Positions 54,049 through 63,791 of a stretch of 64,000 nt of DNA are shown piece by piece (within the stretch, counting starts at the first letter, position 1; every line of letters begins with the position of its first letter). Under the pieces are notes generated by a model, which worked only from the letters and a program-made list of their open reading frames with translations, did not search any database and was not told where the DNA came from. The stretch is from the NCBI GenBank assembly GCA_964468645.1, contig CAYXUU010000002.1:1-64000 (forward strand), written 5' to 3'. The position numbers and the translations under genes were made by a program. Source of the DNA: JAIOZK01 sp964468645. Its GTDB lineage: Bacteria; Bacteroidota; Bacteroidia; Bacteroidales; JAIOZK01.

Positions 54049-54261
54049 TTAGAAGTATTCCTTCCTTTTATAGGTATTGACAAAAAGAAAAATTATTATC
54101 AGGGTTGTGATTTTGAACCAGAATAATACTGCAAAGACCCTGATTCCATTCAGGTAAATAATAATCATGCAAGCTATTGTTACCAATAAACTCACAAATG
54201 CAAATGTTTTATAGAATGTTAGAACAGATCTTAATACGGTCGTGGTGTAATTACCAAACAA
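54049..54261 (-). CDS. Small two-helix membrane protein linked to the ABC ATPase
   Basis: The 70-residue protein (MFGNYTTTVLRSVLTFYK and following) has two hydrophobic helices (FAFVSLLVTIACMIIIYLNG and VLFWFKITTLIIIFLFV) and a basic C-terminus (NTYKRKEYF). Its stop codon adjoins the ATPase start (TAATATG), so the two are translationally coupled. I do not recognise a family. Size and linkage suggest a minimal membrane partner or regulator of the ATPase. Confidence 0.75.
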   Translation of the reverse strand: MFGNYTTTVLRSVLTFYKTFAFVSLLVTIACMIIIYLNGIRVFAVLFWFKITTLIIIFLFVNTYKRKEYF

Positions 54262-54291
54262 AGAAAGCGGATAAAAATTATTCAGGTGCTG

Positions 54292-55200
54292 TTATTTATT
54301 CCATTCACCGATAAAAAAATCGGTCATCATCTGCAGATATTTTTCCTCAATCAATCCCTGGCCATGTTTTGCACCCTGAACCAGAACGTACTCAACCGGG
54401 ATATTGTTACCCCGGAGTGCGTTGTATAATACTTCGCTCTGGCAATAAGGCACTATTTCATCAACCGTACCATGAAAGATCAGGAATGGCGGATCATGAG
54501 GATCAACATAGGTTAAGGGACTGGCCAGGGCACATTTATCCTGGTTAGCCGTTACAGATCCCCCGATGAGACAGGAGACAAGAGATTCAAGTGTATTGAT
54601 GAATTTGCTATCGCAGGTGTCATCACCTGTTAAATCAGAAGGGCCAAACCAATCAACGACAGCATCCACCGAGCTGCTGAAAGATAGAAACTCACCAACA
54701 CAACCTTCAAGGTTATAGGTGGTTGAACCAACCGTAAAACGTTCAATGTTACCAGAAGTTCCTGCCAGTGCAGCCAGGTGCCCGCCCGAAGAAAACCCGG
54801 TTATCCCAACAAACGATGTGTCGATTTTATATTTTTCGGCATTGGCGTGTAAAAACCTGACAGCAGCTTTAATATCATGTATCTGAGCCGGAAAGACTGT
54901 ATCCGTACATGAACGGTGGTTAACGCTTACCACCGCAAAACCGCTTGCAAGTAATGGATATCCGATGATATTAAAAGCATCCTGCTTCATATTATTGCAC
55001 ATCCATCCACATCCATAAATAATAACAACAACCGGGAAAAGTGAATCATCATTGTCAGGTAGATGGATGTCCATCCGGTGATATTTCTTATCGTCACCTG
55101 CATAATTTATGTCAATCCAGTTGTTTGGATGTTGCTGATTGAAACAAGCAGTAAGTAAAAGAAGAAATATTGTAAACGGTTTAATATAATACCTTGGCAT
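54292..55200 (-). CDS. Alpha/beta-hydrolase lipoprotein (esterase-like)
   Basis: The ATG giving MPRYYIKPFTIFLLLLTAC is used; the first codon of the longer frame is a TTG. The lipobox LLTAC predicts a lipoprotein. The fold shows the oxyanion-type VVVIIYGCGWMCNN, nucleophile elbow GITGFSSGGHLAALAG (Ser), acid FHGTVDEIVPYCQ (Asp) and catalytic His in GAKHGQG. This is the BD-FAE/acetyl-esterase type, but several Cys residues (near GWMCNN, DTCDS, SCLIGG) are unusual and may form disulphides. It should hydrolyse carboxyl esters, possibly on acetylated or feruloylated polysaccharides. It is the upstream gene of a three-gene same-strand set with the small membrane protein and ABC ATPase, 30 bp apart. 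Confidence 0.88.
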   Translation of the reverse strand: MPRYYIKPFTIFLLLLTACFNQQHPNNWIDINYAGDDKKYHRMDIHLPDNDDSLFPVVVIIYGCGWMCNNMKQDAFNIIGYPLLASGFAVVSVNHRSCTDTVFPAQIHDIKAAVRFLHANAEKYKIDTSFVGITGFSSGGHLAALAGTSGNIERFTVGSTTYNLEGCVGEFLSFSSSVDAVVDWFGPSDLTGDDTCDSKFINTLESLVSCLIGGSVTANQDKCALASPLTYVDPHDPPFLIFHGTVDEIVPYCQSEVLYNALRGNNIPVEYVLVQGAKHGQGLIEEKYLQMMTDFFIGEWNK

Positions 55201-55375
55201 GTATTTCAAGCTTTATCTATTTTCAAATATATTAAAACTAATTATCATGATAAAGGCACCGGCTAATGCAACTATATTCAATAAGCTGCAATAAAATCAT
55301 CCAAAAGAAGCAATCTTTTTATTTTTTCTGTAATATTGTATGGCTTTTATAGAAGGTCTAACAAAATCTCTTATC

Positions 55376-57136
55376 ATGGAAGTAACCAGACTCTTTGATC
55401 TGTTGTCCAATTACAAGCAAAGTTTCAAGCATAAAGACGATGTAATCTGCAGAAAAAGCGAAGGTGATTGGATAAAATACGACATTGACCAGTACATCGA
55501 CATCGTCAACAATATTAGTTATGGTCTGCTTAAACTTGGGATTAAATCCGGGGATAAGATCGCTACAATCTCACCAAACCGGCCTGAATGGAATTTTGTA
55601 GATATGGCAACATTGCAAATTGGTGCCGTCCACGTTCCCATTTATCCTACGATCAGTGAGTCGGATTATAAATTTATCCTGAACCATGCAGAAGTTAATT
55701 ATGTATTTGTAAATGGTAAGGACCTTTACAAAAAGATTGCCCATATCGTTCCCGGGATACCATCAATTAAAGGTATTTACACTTTCGATCTCGTGGAAAA
55801 CGTACAGCATCTTGATGAGTTAATTGAACTGGGTAAGAAAAATGCCGTGCCTGACCAGGTTCAGAAAATTAAGGATTCAGTTGAACCTGACGACATTGCC
55901 ACATTAATATATACATCGGGCACCACAGGAGATCCCAAAGGAGTATTGCTTACGCACAAAAATATTATCAGTAACATAGTGGTAGTAGCACCCATATTCC
56001 CTGTTGATGAAACATGTTCGGCTGTAAGTTACTTACCGTTATGCCACGTATATGAGCGTATGGTAATCTATACATATCACTATATTGGCCTTTCGATTTA
56101 TTATGCTGAAAATATGGCCACCATTGGGGATAACATACGTGAGGTGCAACCTGATATCCTTTCCACTGTTCCTCGTCTGCTCGAGAAGGTTTACGATAAG
56201 ATCATGGCCAAAGGCCGAAAACTTAAAGGTGCAAAACGCTCTATTTTCTTCTGGGCAGTGAATATTGGGCATAAATATAAAATTGAGGGTAATAACCCAT
56301 TTTACGGGATACAGCTGGCCATCGCCAATAAATTGGTCTTCAGTAAATGGAGGGCTGCCCTGGGGGGTAAAATGCGGGTAATTTGTTCCGGTGGTGCCGC
56401 TATACAACCACGGCTGGCACAAATTTTTACTGCAGCAAAAATCCCGGTACTCGAAGGGTATGGGTTAACTGAAACCTCACCGGTTATTGCTGTATGTACT
56501 TTTGAAAAAAACGGACTAAAGTTTGGTACAGTAGGGCCTCCACTGCCTAATGTTGATGTGAAAATCGAAAAAGATGGTGAGATATGTGTAAAAGGGCCAA
56601 GTGTTTTCCAGGGCTATTTTAAACAGGATGACCTGACAAAAGAAGCTATCGATGGTGATGGTTATTTCCACACAGGTGACCTGGGGAAGATGGAACCTGA
56701 AGGCCAGTTAAAAATAACCGGCAGAAAAAAAGAAATTTTCAAAACATCACTCGGTAAATATATCAGTCCGGCACTTATTGAGAACAAGTTCAAGGAATCC
56801 CCATTTATCGATAATATCCTGGTTGTGGGAGAAAATCAGAAATATGCTGCAGCACTTATTGTTCCTGACTTCGACCATCTGAAATCATGGTGTAATGTGA
56901 AAGGTATTGATTATTCTTCCGATAAGGAAATGATCAACGACCCGGTGATTAAAAAACGATTCCAGCGTGAATTTGATGAATATAATTCCCACTTTGGCAA
57001 GACTGAAAAGATAATGAGCTTTTCTCTGGTGGATCATACATGGTCGGTAGAAACAGGCGAACTTACAGCCAGCCTGAAATTAAAACGAGGTCTGATTACC
57101 GAAAAATACAAGAATGAAATAGAAAAGCTCTTTTAA
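55376..57136 (+). CDS. Long-chain acyl-CoA synthetase (AMP-forming), copy 1
   Basis: The ATG giving MEVTRLFDLLSNYKQSFKHK is chosen because it matches the start of the following paralogue. AMP-binding motifs: the P-loop-like LIYTSGTTGDPKGVLLTHKN, YLPLCHVYERM, VLEGYGLTETSPVIAV (A5) and GYFHTGDLG (A7), with LKITGRKKEIFKTSLGKYISP (A8) and the C-terminal Lys region TASLKLKRGLI. It activates fatty acids to acyl-CoA via acyl-AMP. It is followed, after 15 bp, by a second synthetase, and the two are probably one operon. Confidence 0.95.
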   Translation: MEVTRLFDLLSNYKQSFKHKDDVICRKSEGDWIKYDIDQYIDIVNNISYGLLKLGIKSGDKIATISPNRPEWNFVDMATLQIGAVHVPIYPTISESDYKFILNHAEVNYVFVNGKDLYKKIAHIVPGIPSIKGIYTFDLVENVQHLDELIELGKKNAVPDQVQKIKDSVEPDDIATLIYTSGTTGDPKGVLLTHKNIISNIVVVAPIFPVDETCSAVSYLPLCHVYERMVIYTYHYIGLSIYYAENMATIGDNIREVQPDILSTVPRLLEKVYDKIMAKGRKLKGAKRSIFFWAVNIGHKYKIEGNNPFYGIQLAIANKLVFSKWRAALGGKMRVICSGGAAIQPRLAQIFTAAKIPVLEGYGLTETSPVIAVCTFEKNGLKFGTVGPPLPNVDVKIEKDGEICVKGPSVFQGYFKQDDLTKEAIDGDGYFHTGDLGKMEPEGQLKITGRKKEIFKTSLGKYISPALIENKFKESPFIDNILVVGENQKYAAALIVPDFDHLKSWCNVKGIDYSSDKEMINDPVIKKRFQREFDEYNSHFGKTEKIMSFSLVDHTWSVETGELTASLKLKRGLITEKYKNEIEKLF

Positions 57137-57151
57137 TCAGATAAAACCTTA

Positions 57152-58921
57152 ATGGCTTCCATCACAAGAATTTTTGATCTGCTCGATCAATATAAAATTG
57201 AATACAACCGGAAAACCGATGCGCTTTCAAAACTGAGTAATGGTGAATGGCTCCATTATTCTTCCAAAGAATATCTTGATCATGTTGATTGGTTCAGTCT
57301 TGGTTTGCTCGAACTTGGAATGAAGAGGGAAGATAAGATTGCCACCATCATGCTTAACAGCCCTGAATGGAACTTCATCGATATGGGTACCATGCAGATA
57401 GCTACTGTCTCTATACCTATATATCCCAACATCAGTCTTATCAATTATAAATATATCTTCAATGAGGCTAAGGTTAAGTATGTTTTCGTATATAATCAGA
57501 AGATATATGAAAAGATTAAGGACATTCTTACAGAGGTACCCTCATTGAAAAAAGTTTATTCGATAGAACCGGTAGAGGGATTAAAATGCTGGACCGATGT
57601 TCTCGAACTGGGCAAGCAAAGTTCCAGGCAGCTTGAACTTGAAAGCATGAAGGTTTCGATCAAAACGGATGATCTTGCTACGATTATTTATACGTCAGGG
57701 ACAACAGGAAAACCAAAAGGGGTGATGCTTTCTCACGCCAATTTCATCAGTAATTTCCTGGCCTGTGCAGAAATACCTGATTTTAACCAATCGGACAAGG
57801 CCTTGAGTTTTCTTCCACTGTGTCATGTTTATGAACGGATGATGAATTACCTGTACCAGAGTTTTGGCATGTCGATTTATTATCTTGAGAATACGGATAA
57901 TCTGGGTAAAGTAATCCGTGAGCTGGCCCCGGAAGCATTCTGTGCCGTTCCGAGGGTACTGGAGAAAACTTATGACAAGATTGTCAGAAAAGGACGTGGC
58001 TTAGGAGGGATCAAAAAGGCCATGTTTTTCTGGGCCTTAAAACTTGGCCACCGTTATGAGCTGGAAGGTGCCAATGGCTTGTGGTACGAATTCAGGCTTA
58101 AAATTGCCGATTCACTGGTTTTCAAGAAATGGCGGCAGGCACTGGGTGGGCAGCTGAAGATGATCGTTTCGGGTGGGGCATCACTGCAACCGCGAATTGC
58201 CAGGGTTTTTTCGGCTGCAAAAGTGAAGATCATGGAAGGCTATGGTTTAACTGAAACCTCTCCCGTGATCGCGGTTTCCAATCTTAAACCAGGCGGAAGA
58301 TGGTTTGGAACTGTGGGCCCTGTGCTCAGGGATGTTGAAGTTAAGATTGCCGAAGATGGTGAGATACTTACAAAAGGACCCAACCTGATGATGGGTTATT
58401 ATAAAAGGCCTGAAAGAACAAAAGAAGTTATAGATGCCGAAGGCTGGTTCCATACAGGTGATATCGGGCATCTTGAGCATGGCAAATACCTGAAAATTAC
58501 TGACCGGAAGAAAGAAATATTCAAAACATCCAGTGGCAAGTATATTGCACCACAGGTAATTGAAAACCAATTCAAGGAGTCTCCTTTCATTGAAAACATC
58601 ATTGTTATTGGAGAGAATAAGAATTATGCTACGGCCATTATCATTCCTGACTTCGAGCACCTGGAAGGATGGTGTGAGATCAAAGAGATAGATTTTGTAT
58701 CAAAAGAAGAAATAATAAAGAATCCCGTCATCCTGACAAGGATACAACGGGAGATCGATAAGATCAATGCCCATATTGACCGGACCGAACAGTTGAAGAA
58801 ATTCGAGCTCTCCGCCGATGATTGGAATGTGGAAACCGGTGAGCTGTCCCCTACCCTGAAGCTGAGGAGGAAGGTTATTGTTGAGAAGTATGAGGATCTT
58901 ATTGAAAGCATGTATAATTAA
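57152..58921 (+). CDS. Long-chain acyl-CoA synthetase (AMP-forming), copy 2
   Basis: The 589-residue enzyme has the same motifs as its neighbour: IIYTSGTTGKPKGVMLSHAN, FLPLCHVYERMM, IMEGYGLTETSPVIAV, GWFHTGDIG, LKITDRKKEIFKTSSGKYIAP and SPTLKLRRKVIVEKYED. It is a full-length tandem paralogue, and the substrate-pocket region (residues about 200-300) differs most, so the two may prefer different chain lengths or classes. Likely co-transcribed with the preceding gene. Activated acyl-CoA could serve beta-oxidation or lipid recycling. Confidence 0.95.
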   Translation: MASITRIFDLLDQYKIEYNRKTDALSKLSNGEWLHYSSKEYLDHVDWFSLGLLELGMKREDKIATIMLNSPEWNFIDMGTMQIATVSIPIYPNISLINYKYIFNEAKVKYVFVYNQKIYEKIKDILTEVPSLKKVYSIEPVEGLKCWTDVLELGKQSSRQLELESMKVSIKTDDLATIIYTSGTTGKPKGVMLSHANFISNFLACAEIPDFNQSDKALSFLPLCHVYERMMNYLYQSFGMSIYYLENTDNLGKVIRELAPEAFCAVPRVLEKTYDKIVRKGRGLGGIKKAMFFWALKLGHRYELEGANGLWYEFRLKIADSLVFKKWRQALGGQLKMIVSGGASLQPRIARVFSAAKVKIMEGYGLTETSPVIAVSNLKPGGRWFGTVGPVLRDVEVKIAEDGEILTKGPNLMMGYYKRPERTKEVIDAEGWFHTGDIGHLEHGKYLKITDRKKEIFKTSSGKYIAPQVIENQFKESPFIENIIVIGENKNYATAIIIPDFEHLEGWCEIKEIDFVSKEEIIKNPVILTRIQREIDKINAHIDRTEQLKKFELSADDWNVETGELSPTLKLRRKVIVEKYEDLIESMYN

Positions 58922-58994
58922 CTCATCTAGAGATTCTACGCCAGTAGCTGAAATTTTATTATCTTTATCTTCAACAAATCCCACACCCACAACC

Positions 58995-59391
58995 ATGAAA
59001 AGTACTATTCAGCTATTCACAGGGAGTAGCTATCAACAGCGATGGTTCCGATGCTGATGCTTCTGCCATGCTATATGTTAAAAGCACATCAAAGGGGTTT
59101 TGCTTTCCCGGATGACAACTACCCAGCGTGATGCTATCAGCCCTATACCGGAAGGGCTGGTAATTTATAACACAGACAATCATACCCTTGAAGCACATAT
59201 TTCCGGGTTCTGGTATAGCATTATGAAAGAATCATGTGCTCCCTCAAGACCTGGTAATATCAGTGGCAATACCATTGCCTGTGAGAACCAGACGGGTGTA
59301 TTATATTCCATTGCAGCAGGAGATGATTGAGTACCAGCAAAAGCAAATACAAATGTTGATGGAGAGGCTGGAAAAGCTGGAAGAGAAGTAG
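58995..59391 (+). pseudogene. Decayed copy of the fibre leader module with coiled-coil tail
   Basis: The plus-strand sequence starts MKSTIQLFTG, then in another frame gives VAINSDGSDADASAMLYVKS and a broken KGF.FP, and continues in a third frame as RMTTTQRDAISPIPEGLVIYNTDNH, then GFWYSIMKESCAPSRPG. This is the leader module of the fibres at 151, 6212 and 7402. After a stop at 59328-59330 another frame gives EYQQKQIQMLMERLEKLEEK, the C-terminal coiled coil of such fibres. The whole repeat region between is deleted, and at least two frameshifts remain. Confidence 0.75.
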
Positions 59392-59587
59392 TAAGCCGTG
59401 AATCGTGAGTCGTGAACAGTGGATTGTAAAAAAGTTTCAGGGGATTGCAGACTGTGGCCTTTTGTTAAAAAACAAAAAACACCAATAAGCCATCCTTCGG
59501 TTTCGTCCGTAATGACAAGAATTTCAAAGCTTTTGGGCAGGAACGGGAATGTAGAATTTACTTCTAAACCCTAACCTCTCAACCTTT

Positions 59588-59615
59588 CAACCCTCAACCC
59601 TCAACCCTCAACTCA
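59588..59615. repeat. Short tandem repeat of CAACCCT heptamer
   Basis: Four near-identical CAACCCT units (with a preceding CAACCTTT variant) lie in the leader between the pseudogene and the SAM riboswitch. Non-coding; the number of units may vary between strains. Confidence 0.6.
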
Positions 59616-59701
59616 ATTTAAATTCCCTCTAAATAATTTCCCCGTTTCAAAAAACTATACTACATTTGTAATGTCTTATTCAAACATACTTACCAGAGTC
59701 T

Positions 59702-59816
59702 GTTTGATTTATTAAGAAGCGGGGAGAGACCAGGCTCTGTGAACCGCTAGCAACCTAACCAGAAAGTAAAGGAAAAGGTGCTAAGACCTGGCCCGGATGG
59801 GAAATGATAAGTTAAA
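59702..59816 (+). promoter_or_regulatory. SAM-I (S-box) riboswitch
   Basis: The sequence follows the S-box consensus in order: GGGGAGAGACCAGG, TGTGAACCGC, GCAACCT, AAGGTGCTAAGACCTGG, CCCGGATGGGAAATGATAAG. P1 is formed by GTTTGATTTATT (from 59702) and AATGATAAGTTAAAC, with G-U pairs allowed; P2, P3 and P4 segments are each in place. It lies 280 bp upstream of metH, the first gene of a methionine operon. It should lower expression when S-adenosylmethionine is abundant. The expression platform downstream is not obvious, and a transposon-like hairpin has inserted between riboswitch and gene. Confidence 0.9.
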
Positions 59817-59929
59817 CAATAATTTCCTTTTTGTTTATGATTTTTGTTTGCTTGTTGTTCCTCCAGGGTATAAGGCGTTCTTTTGAATATAGGGCATATT
59901 GAACAAAAGGAAATTAATAGTCAAGCGTT

Positions 59930-60052
59930 TCCTCGGCTCGGAATGACAAGGATTGAGGAGCAGGGAGAGGTGCTGCGGGGCGGCAAAGCCACCCCGCAGC
60001 ACCTCCTCAACCCAACAATAAAATAATATGTCATTCCGAGCGCAGCCGAGGA
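59930..60052. repeat. MITE-like element with TCCTCGGCTCGGAATGACA-type ends
   Basis: Left end TCCTCGGCTCGGAATGACA (59930-59948) and right end TGTCATTCCGAG plus CAGCCGAGGA (60029-60052) are inverted copies with a short insertion. A central hairpin pairs GAGGTGCTGCGGGG (from 59967) with CCCCGCAGCACCTC (to 60005). It encodes nothing and lies in the metH leader between the riboswitch and the start codon. Confidence 0.75.
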
Positions 60053-60093
60053 ATCTCCCAGACTAAAACAACAGACATTTTGAATATCGAACA

Positions 60094-63000
60094 TTGACAA
60101 CAAAAGATCACATAAGAGACATTCTTAAAACCCGCATCCTTGTCCTTGATGGTGCTATGGGTTCTTTGATCCAGCAGTACAGGCTCGGTGAAGAGGACTA
60201 TCGGGGAGAGCAGTTCCGCGACTGGCCATCTGACCTGAAAGGCAATAATGATCTTCTGTGCCTGACCCAACCGGAGATCATCAAAGAGATACATCTGGCA
60301 TATCTTGAAGCCGGAGCCGATATCATCGAAACCAATACATTCAATGCAAACAGTATTTCACTGGCAGATTACAATATGGCAGATCTTGCCTATGAGATCA
60401 ACCTGCATGCTGCAAGAATTGCAAAAGATGCAATAAAGAATTTTAATTCTGAAAAACCACGATTTGTTGCAGGAGCCATCGGGCCCACCAACAAAACCGG
60501 CTCTATGTCACCCGATGTTAACAATCCGGGATACCGTGCCGTTACCTTCGATGACCTGAAAAAAGCCTACAGTGAGCAGGCGAAAGGCTTAATTGATGGT
60601 GGTGCCGACATCCTCCTTATAGAAACCATATTCGACACCCTGAATGCCAAGGCAGCCATCAAAACCATCCTTGAGATCTTTGATAAAAGAAACATTGATC
60701 TTCCGGTGATGATCTCCGGAACAATTACCGATGCAAGCGGAAGAACACTTTCAGGGCAGACTGTCGAGGCATTTCTGAATTCCATTTCCCATGTTGACTT
60801 TCTGAGTGTCGGATTAAATTGTGCTCTTGGTGCAAAAGAGATGCGTCCTTACCTGGAAGAAATTTCCAAGAAAGCACCCTATCATATCAGTGCATACCCC
60901 AATGCCGGATTACCTAATCAATTTGGTGATTATGATGAAACCCCGGAAATCATGGCCGGATATCTGAAGGATTTCATGGATAATCATTATGTGAATATTA
61001 TCGGGGGTTGCTGTGGAACGACACCGGATCATATAAAGCAATTTGTTGAGATTGCAAAAGACTATAAACCCAGGACAATTCCTGTCATTAAGCCTCATCT
61101 GAGGGTCAGTGGCCTGGGGCCACTTACGGTATTCGAAGGAAGTAATTTTATCAATGTCGGGGAGCGTACCAATGTTAGCGGATCGAAAAAATTCGCCCGC
61201 CTGATCCGCGAAAAGAAATACGAAGAGGCCCTGACTGTTGCCCGCGACCAGGTAGAGGGTGGTGCCCAGATCATCGATATCAACCTTGATGATGCCATGC
61301 TGGATACAGAAATTGAAATGGTCACTTTTTTGAATATACTGGCTTCGGAGCCTGATATCGCTAAAGTTCCATTCATGATCGATTCTTCAAAATGGTCGGT
61401 GATAGAGAACGGATTAAAATGCATACAGGGCAAGCCGATAGTCAACTCTATCAGCCTGAAGGAAGGGGAAAATTCTTTCATTAAACAGGCGAAGGAGATC
61501 CTTCAGTATGGTGCAGCAGTCATTGTAATGGCATTTGATGAAAAGGGCCAGGCAGTTGATTACGATAGAAAGATTGCCATTTGTGAAAGAGCATACAATA
61601 TTCTTGTAGAAAGAGTTGGCTTCACGCCTCAGGATATTATCTTCGATCCCAATATCCTTACCATAGGCACAGGTATCGACGAACATAACAACTATGCCGT
61701 CGATTATATGAAAGCCACAAAGTGGATCAGGGAAAACCTCCCCCATGCAAAAGTCAGTGGCGGGGTCAGTAATCTTTCCTTCTCCTTCAGGGGTAACAAT
61801 ATTGTAAGGGAAGCCATGCATTCCGCTTTTCTGTATCATGCCATTAATGCAGGAATGGATATGGGAATAGTCAACCCGGCCATGCTCCAGGTTTATGATG
61901 AAATACCCGCAGATCTGCTCAAACTGGTTGAAGATGTTATTCTCAACAGGAGGAAAGATGCTACTGACCGTTTAATTGTTTTTGCAGAGAAAATTAAAAA
62001 CAGTTCAGATACGGATAAAGAAGTAAAAGAGGAAAGCTGGAGAAACAGTAGTGTTCAGGAAAGAATTAAACACAGTTTGATAAAAGGAATCACGGAATAT
62101 ATTGAAGCTGATGCCGAAGAAGCCAGGCAGGAATACGGAAAAGCATTGCACATCATTGAAGGGCCATTGATGGATGGGATGAATGTTGTTGGCGATCTTT
62201 TTGGTTCCGGCAAAATGTTTTTGCCACAGGTGGTAAAAAGTGCCCGTGTAATGAAGAAGGCGGTTGGATATCTCGAACCATATATCAAGGAGGAGCTAAA
62301 GGAAAGCGGGGAAAAGGGAAATGCCGGCAGGGTATTGATGGCAACTGTAAAAGGAGATGTCCATGATATCGGGAAAAATATTGTTGGCATCGTACTGGCA
62401 TGCAATAATTATGAAGTCATCGACCTGGGTGTTATGGTCTCTTCCGACAAGATCATCGACACAGCTATTGAAGAGAATGTTGATGTTATCGGGTTGAGTG
62501 GTTTGATCACCCCATCATTGGAAGAGATGATCCATGTTGCAAAAGAGATGGAACGCAGGGAGATAAAACTTCCGCTACTGATAGGAGGAGCCACTACATC
62601 AAAAATTCATACGGCGGTGAAAATTGCTCCTGAATATGATCAGCCTGTCATTCATGTCAGGGATGCTTCTAAAAGTGTGCCGGTAGTCAGCACACTGTTA
62701 TCAGTTAAGAAAGAGGCTTTTGTTGAGGAAATTAAATCAACATATTCAGCTTTGCTTGAAAAACATCTGTTAGAAAAAAGATCCGATGCGTATATCTCAC
62801 TGGACGAAGCCAGGAATAACAAAGGCCGGTTTGAATTCTCGACAGATACAATCGTCAGGCCAGCTTTCACAGGTAACAGAACATTTAATGCGTATCCACT
62901 TCATGATATCAGGAAATATATCGACTGGACCTTCTTTTTCCATTCATGGAGGATCAATGGGAAATACCCAAAGATCTTTGAAGATCCGGTTAAGGGAGAA

Positions 63001-63768
63001 GAAGCTAAAAAGCTTTACGATGATGCCAATCAATTGCTTGATCGAATATGTAATGAGAGAATGCTCACAGCCAATGGCCTTATTGGATTTTATCCCTGTA
63101 ACAGTGTTGATGATGATATTGTTTTATACAAGGATAATACGGGCAGGGGTAAATTGCTTCAATTGCACTTCCTTAGAAATCAACAGTTAAAAAGGGAAGG
63201 CACTCCTAACTTATCACTTGCTGATTTCGTTGCACCTGTCTATAGCGGCCTGACTGATTATATTGGATTCTTTGCAGTAACAGCCGGAATTGGCATAGAA
63301 AGCTGGATAGAGGAATTCGAAAAGGATCATGACCATTACAACAGCATATTGCTGAAGGTGCTTGCCCACCGCCTGGCCGAAGCATTTGCTGAGTTGATTC
63401 ATAAGAGGGTTCGTAAGGAATTCTGGGCTTATGCATCTAAGGAAAATATTGATCTCGATAAAATTCTAAAAGAAGAATATCGTGGTATACGTCCGGCACC
63501 CGGATACCCGGCATGTCCTGAACATTCAGAGAAAAGAACAATTTTCGATTTACTGGAGGTTGAAGACAAGGCAGGAATTAAACTAACTGAAAACTATGCC
63601 ATGTACCCTGCAGCTTCGGTAAGCGGATACTATTTCGCCCATCCCGGTTCGCAATATTTTAATGTTGGGAAGATTGGGCGGGACCAGGTTAAAGACTATG
63701 CCGGACGTAAGCAATTGAGCATTGAGGTGACAGAAAGACTATTGAATGTAAATCTGAATTATAAATAA
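60094..63768 (+). CDS. metH: Cobalamin-dependent methionine synthase
   Basis: The start is a TTG (60094-60096) giving TTKDHIRDILKTRILVLDGAMG; no ATG exists in frame between the upstream stop and this point. The 1224-residue enzyme has all modules: homocysteine-binding (residues about 1-320, zinc Cys306-Cys307 in GGCCGTTPDH), pterin-binding (about 345-610, SNFINVGERTNVSGS, ARDQVEGGAQIIDINLD), B12 cap and B12-binding (about 640-890, with the cobalt-ligand His757 in GDVHDIGKNIVGIVL), and the C-terminal AdoMet activation domain (about 930-1215, with RPAPGYPACPEH). It makes methionine from homocysteine and methyl-THF and is reactivated with AdoMet. The SAM riboswitch upstream and metF downstream fit. 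Confidence 0.97.
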   Translation: MTTKDHIRDILKTRILVLDGAMGSLIQQYRLGEEDYRGEQFRDWPSDLKGNNDLLCLTQPEIIKEIHLAYLEAGADIIETNTFNANSISLADYNMADLAYEINLHAARIAKDAIKNFNSEKPRFVAGAIGPTNKTGSMSPDVNNPGYRAVTFDDLKKAYSEQAKGLIDGGADILLIETIFDTLNAKAAIKTILEIFDKRNIDLPVMISGTITDASGRTLSGQTVEAFLNSISHVDFLSVGLNCALGAKEMRPYLEEISKKAPYHISAYPNAGLPNQFGDYDETPEIMAGYLKDFMDNHYVNIIGGCCGTTPDHIKQFVEIAKDYKPRTIPVIKPHLRVSGLGPLTVFEGSNFINVGERTNVSGSKKFARLIREKKYEEALTVARDQVEGGAQIIDINLDDAMLDTEIEMVTFLNILASEPDIAKVPFMIDSSKWSVIENGLKCIQGKPIVNSISLKEGENSFIKQAKEILQYGAAVIVMAFDEKGQAVDYDRKIAICERAYNILVERVGFTPQDIIFDPNILTIGTGIDEHNNYAVDYMKATKWIRENLPHAKVSGGVSNLSFSFRGNNIVREAMHSAFLYHAINAGMDMGIVNPAMLQVYDEIPADLLKLVEDVILNRRKDATDRLIVFAEKIKNSSDTDKEVKEESWRNSSVQERIKHSLIKGITEYIEADAEEARQEYGKALHIIEGPLMDGMNVVGDLFGSGKMFLPQVVKSARVMKKAVGYLEPYIKEELKESGEKGNAGRVLMATVKGDVHDIGKNIVGIVLACNNYEVIDLGVMVSSDKIIDTAIEENVDVIGLSGLITPSLEEMIHVAKEMERREIKLPLLIGGATTSKIHTAVKIAPEYDQPVIHVRDASKSVPVVSTLLSVKKEAFVEEIKSTYSALLEKHLLEKRSDAYISLDEARNNKGRFEFSTDTIVRPAFTGNRTFNAYPLHDIRKYIDWTFFFHSWRINGKYPKIFEDPVKGEEAKKLYDDANQLLDRICNERMLTANGLIGFYPCNSVDDDIVLYKDNTGRGKLLQLHFLRNQQLKREGTPNLSLADFVAPVYSGLTDYIGFFAVTAGIGIESWIEEFEKDHDHYNSILLKVLAHRLAEAFAELIHKRVRKEFWAYASKENIDLDKILKEEYRGIRPAPGYPACPEHSEKRTIFDLLEVEDKAGIKLTENYAMYPAASVSGYYFAHPGSQYFNVGKIGRDQVKDYAGRKQLSIEVTERLLNVNLNYK

Positions 63769-63791
63769 CCTGCAACCTGCAACCCGAAACT

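Noticed and set aside
59588..59615. CAACCCT heptamers as telomere-like sequence
   Set aside because: Only about four units lie inside an intergenic region of a chromosome-like context; a simple tandem repeat is enough.
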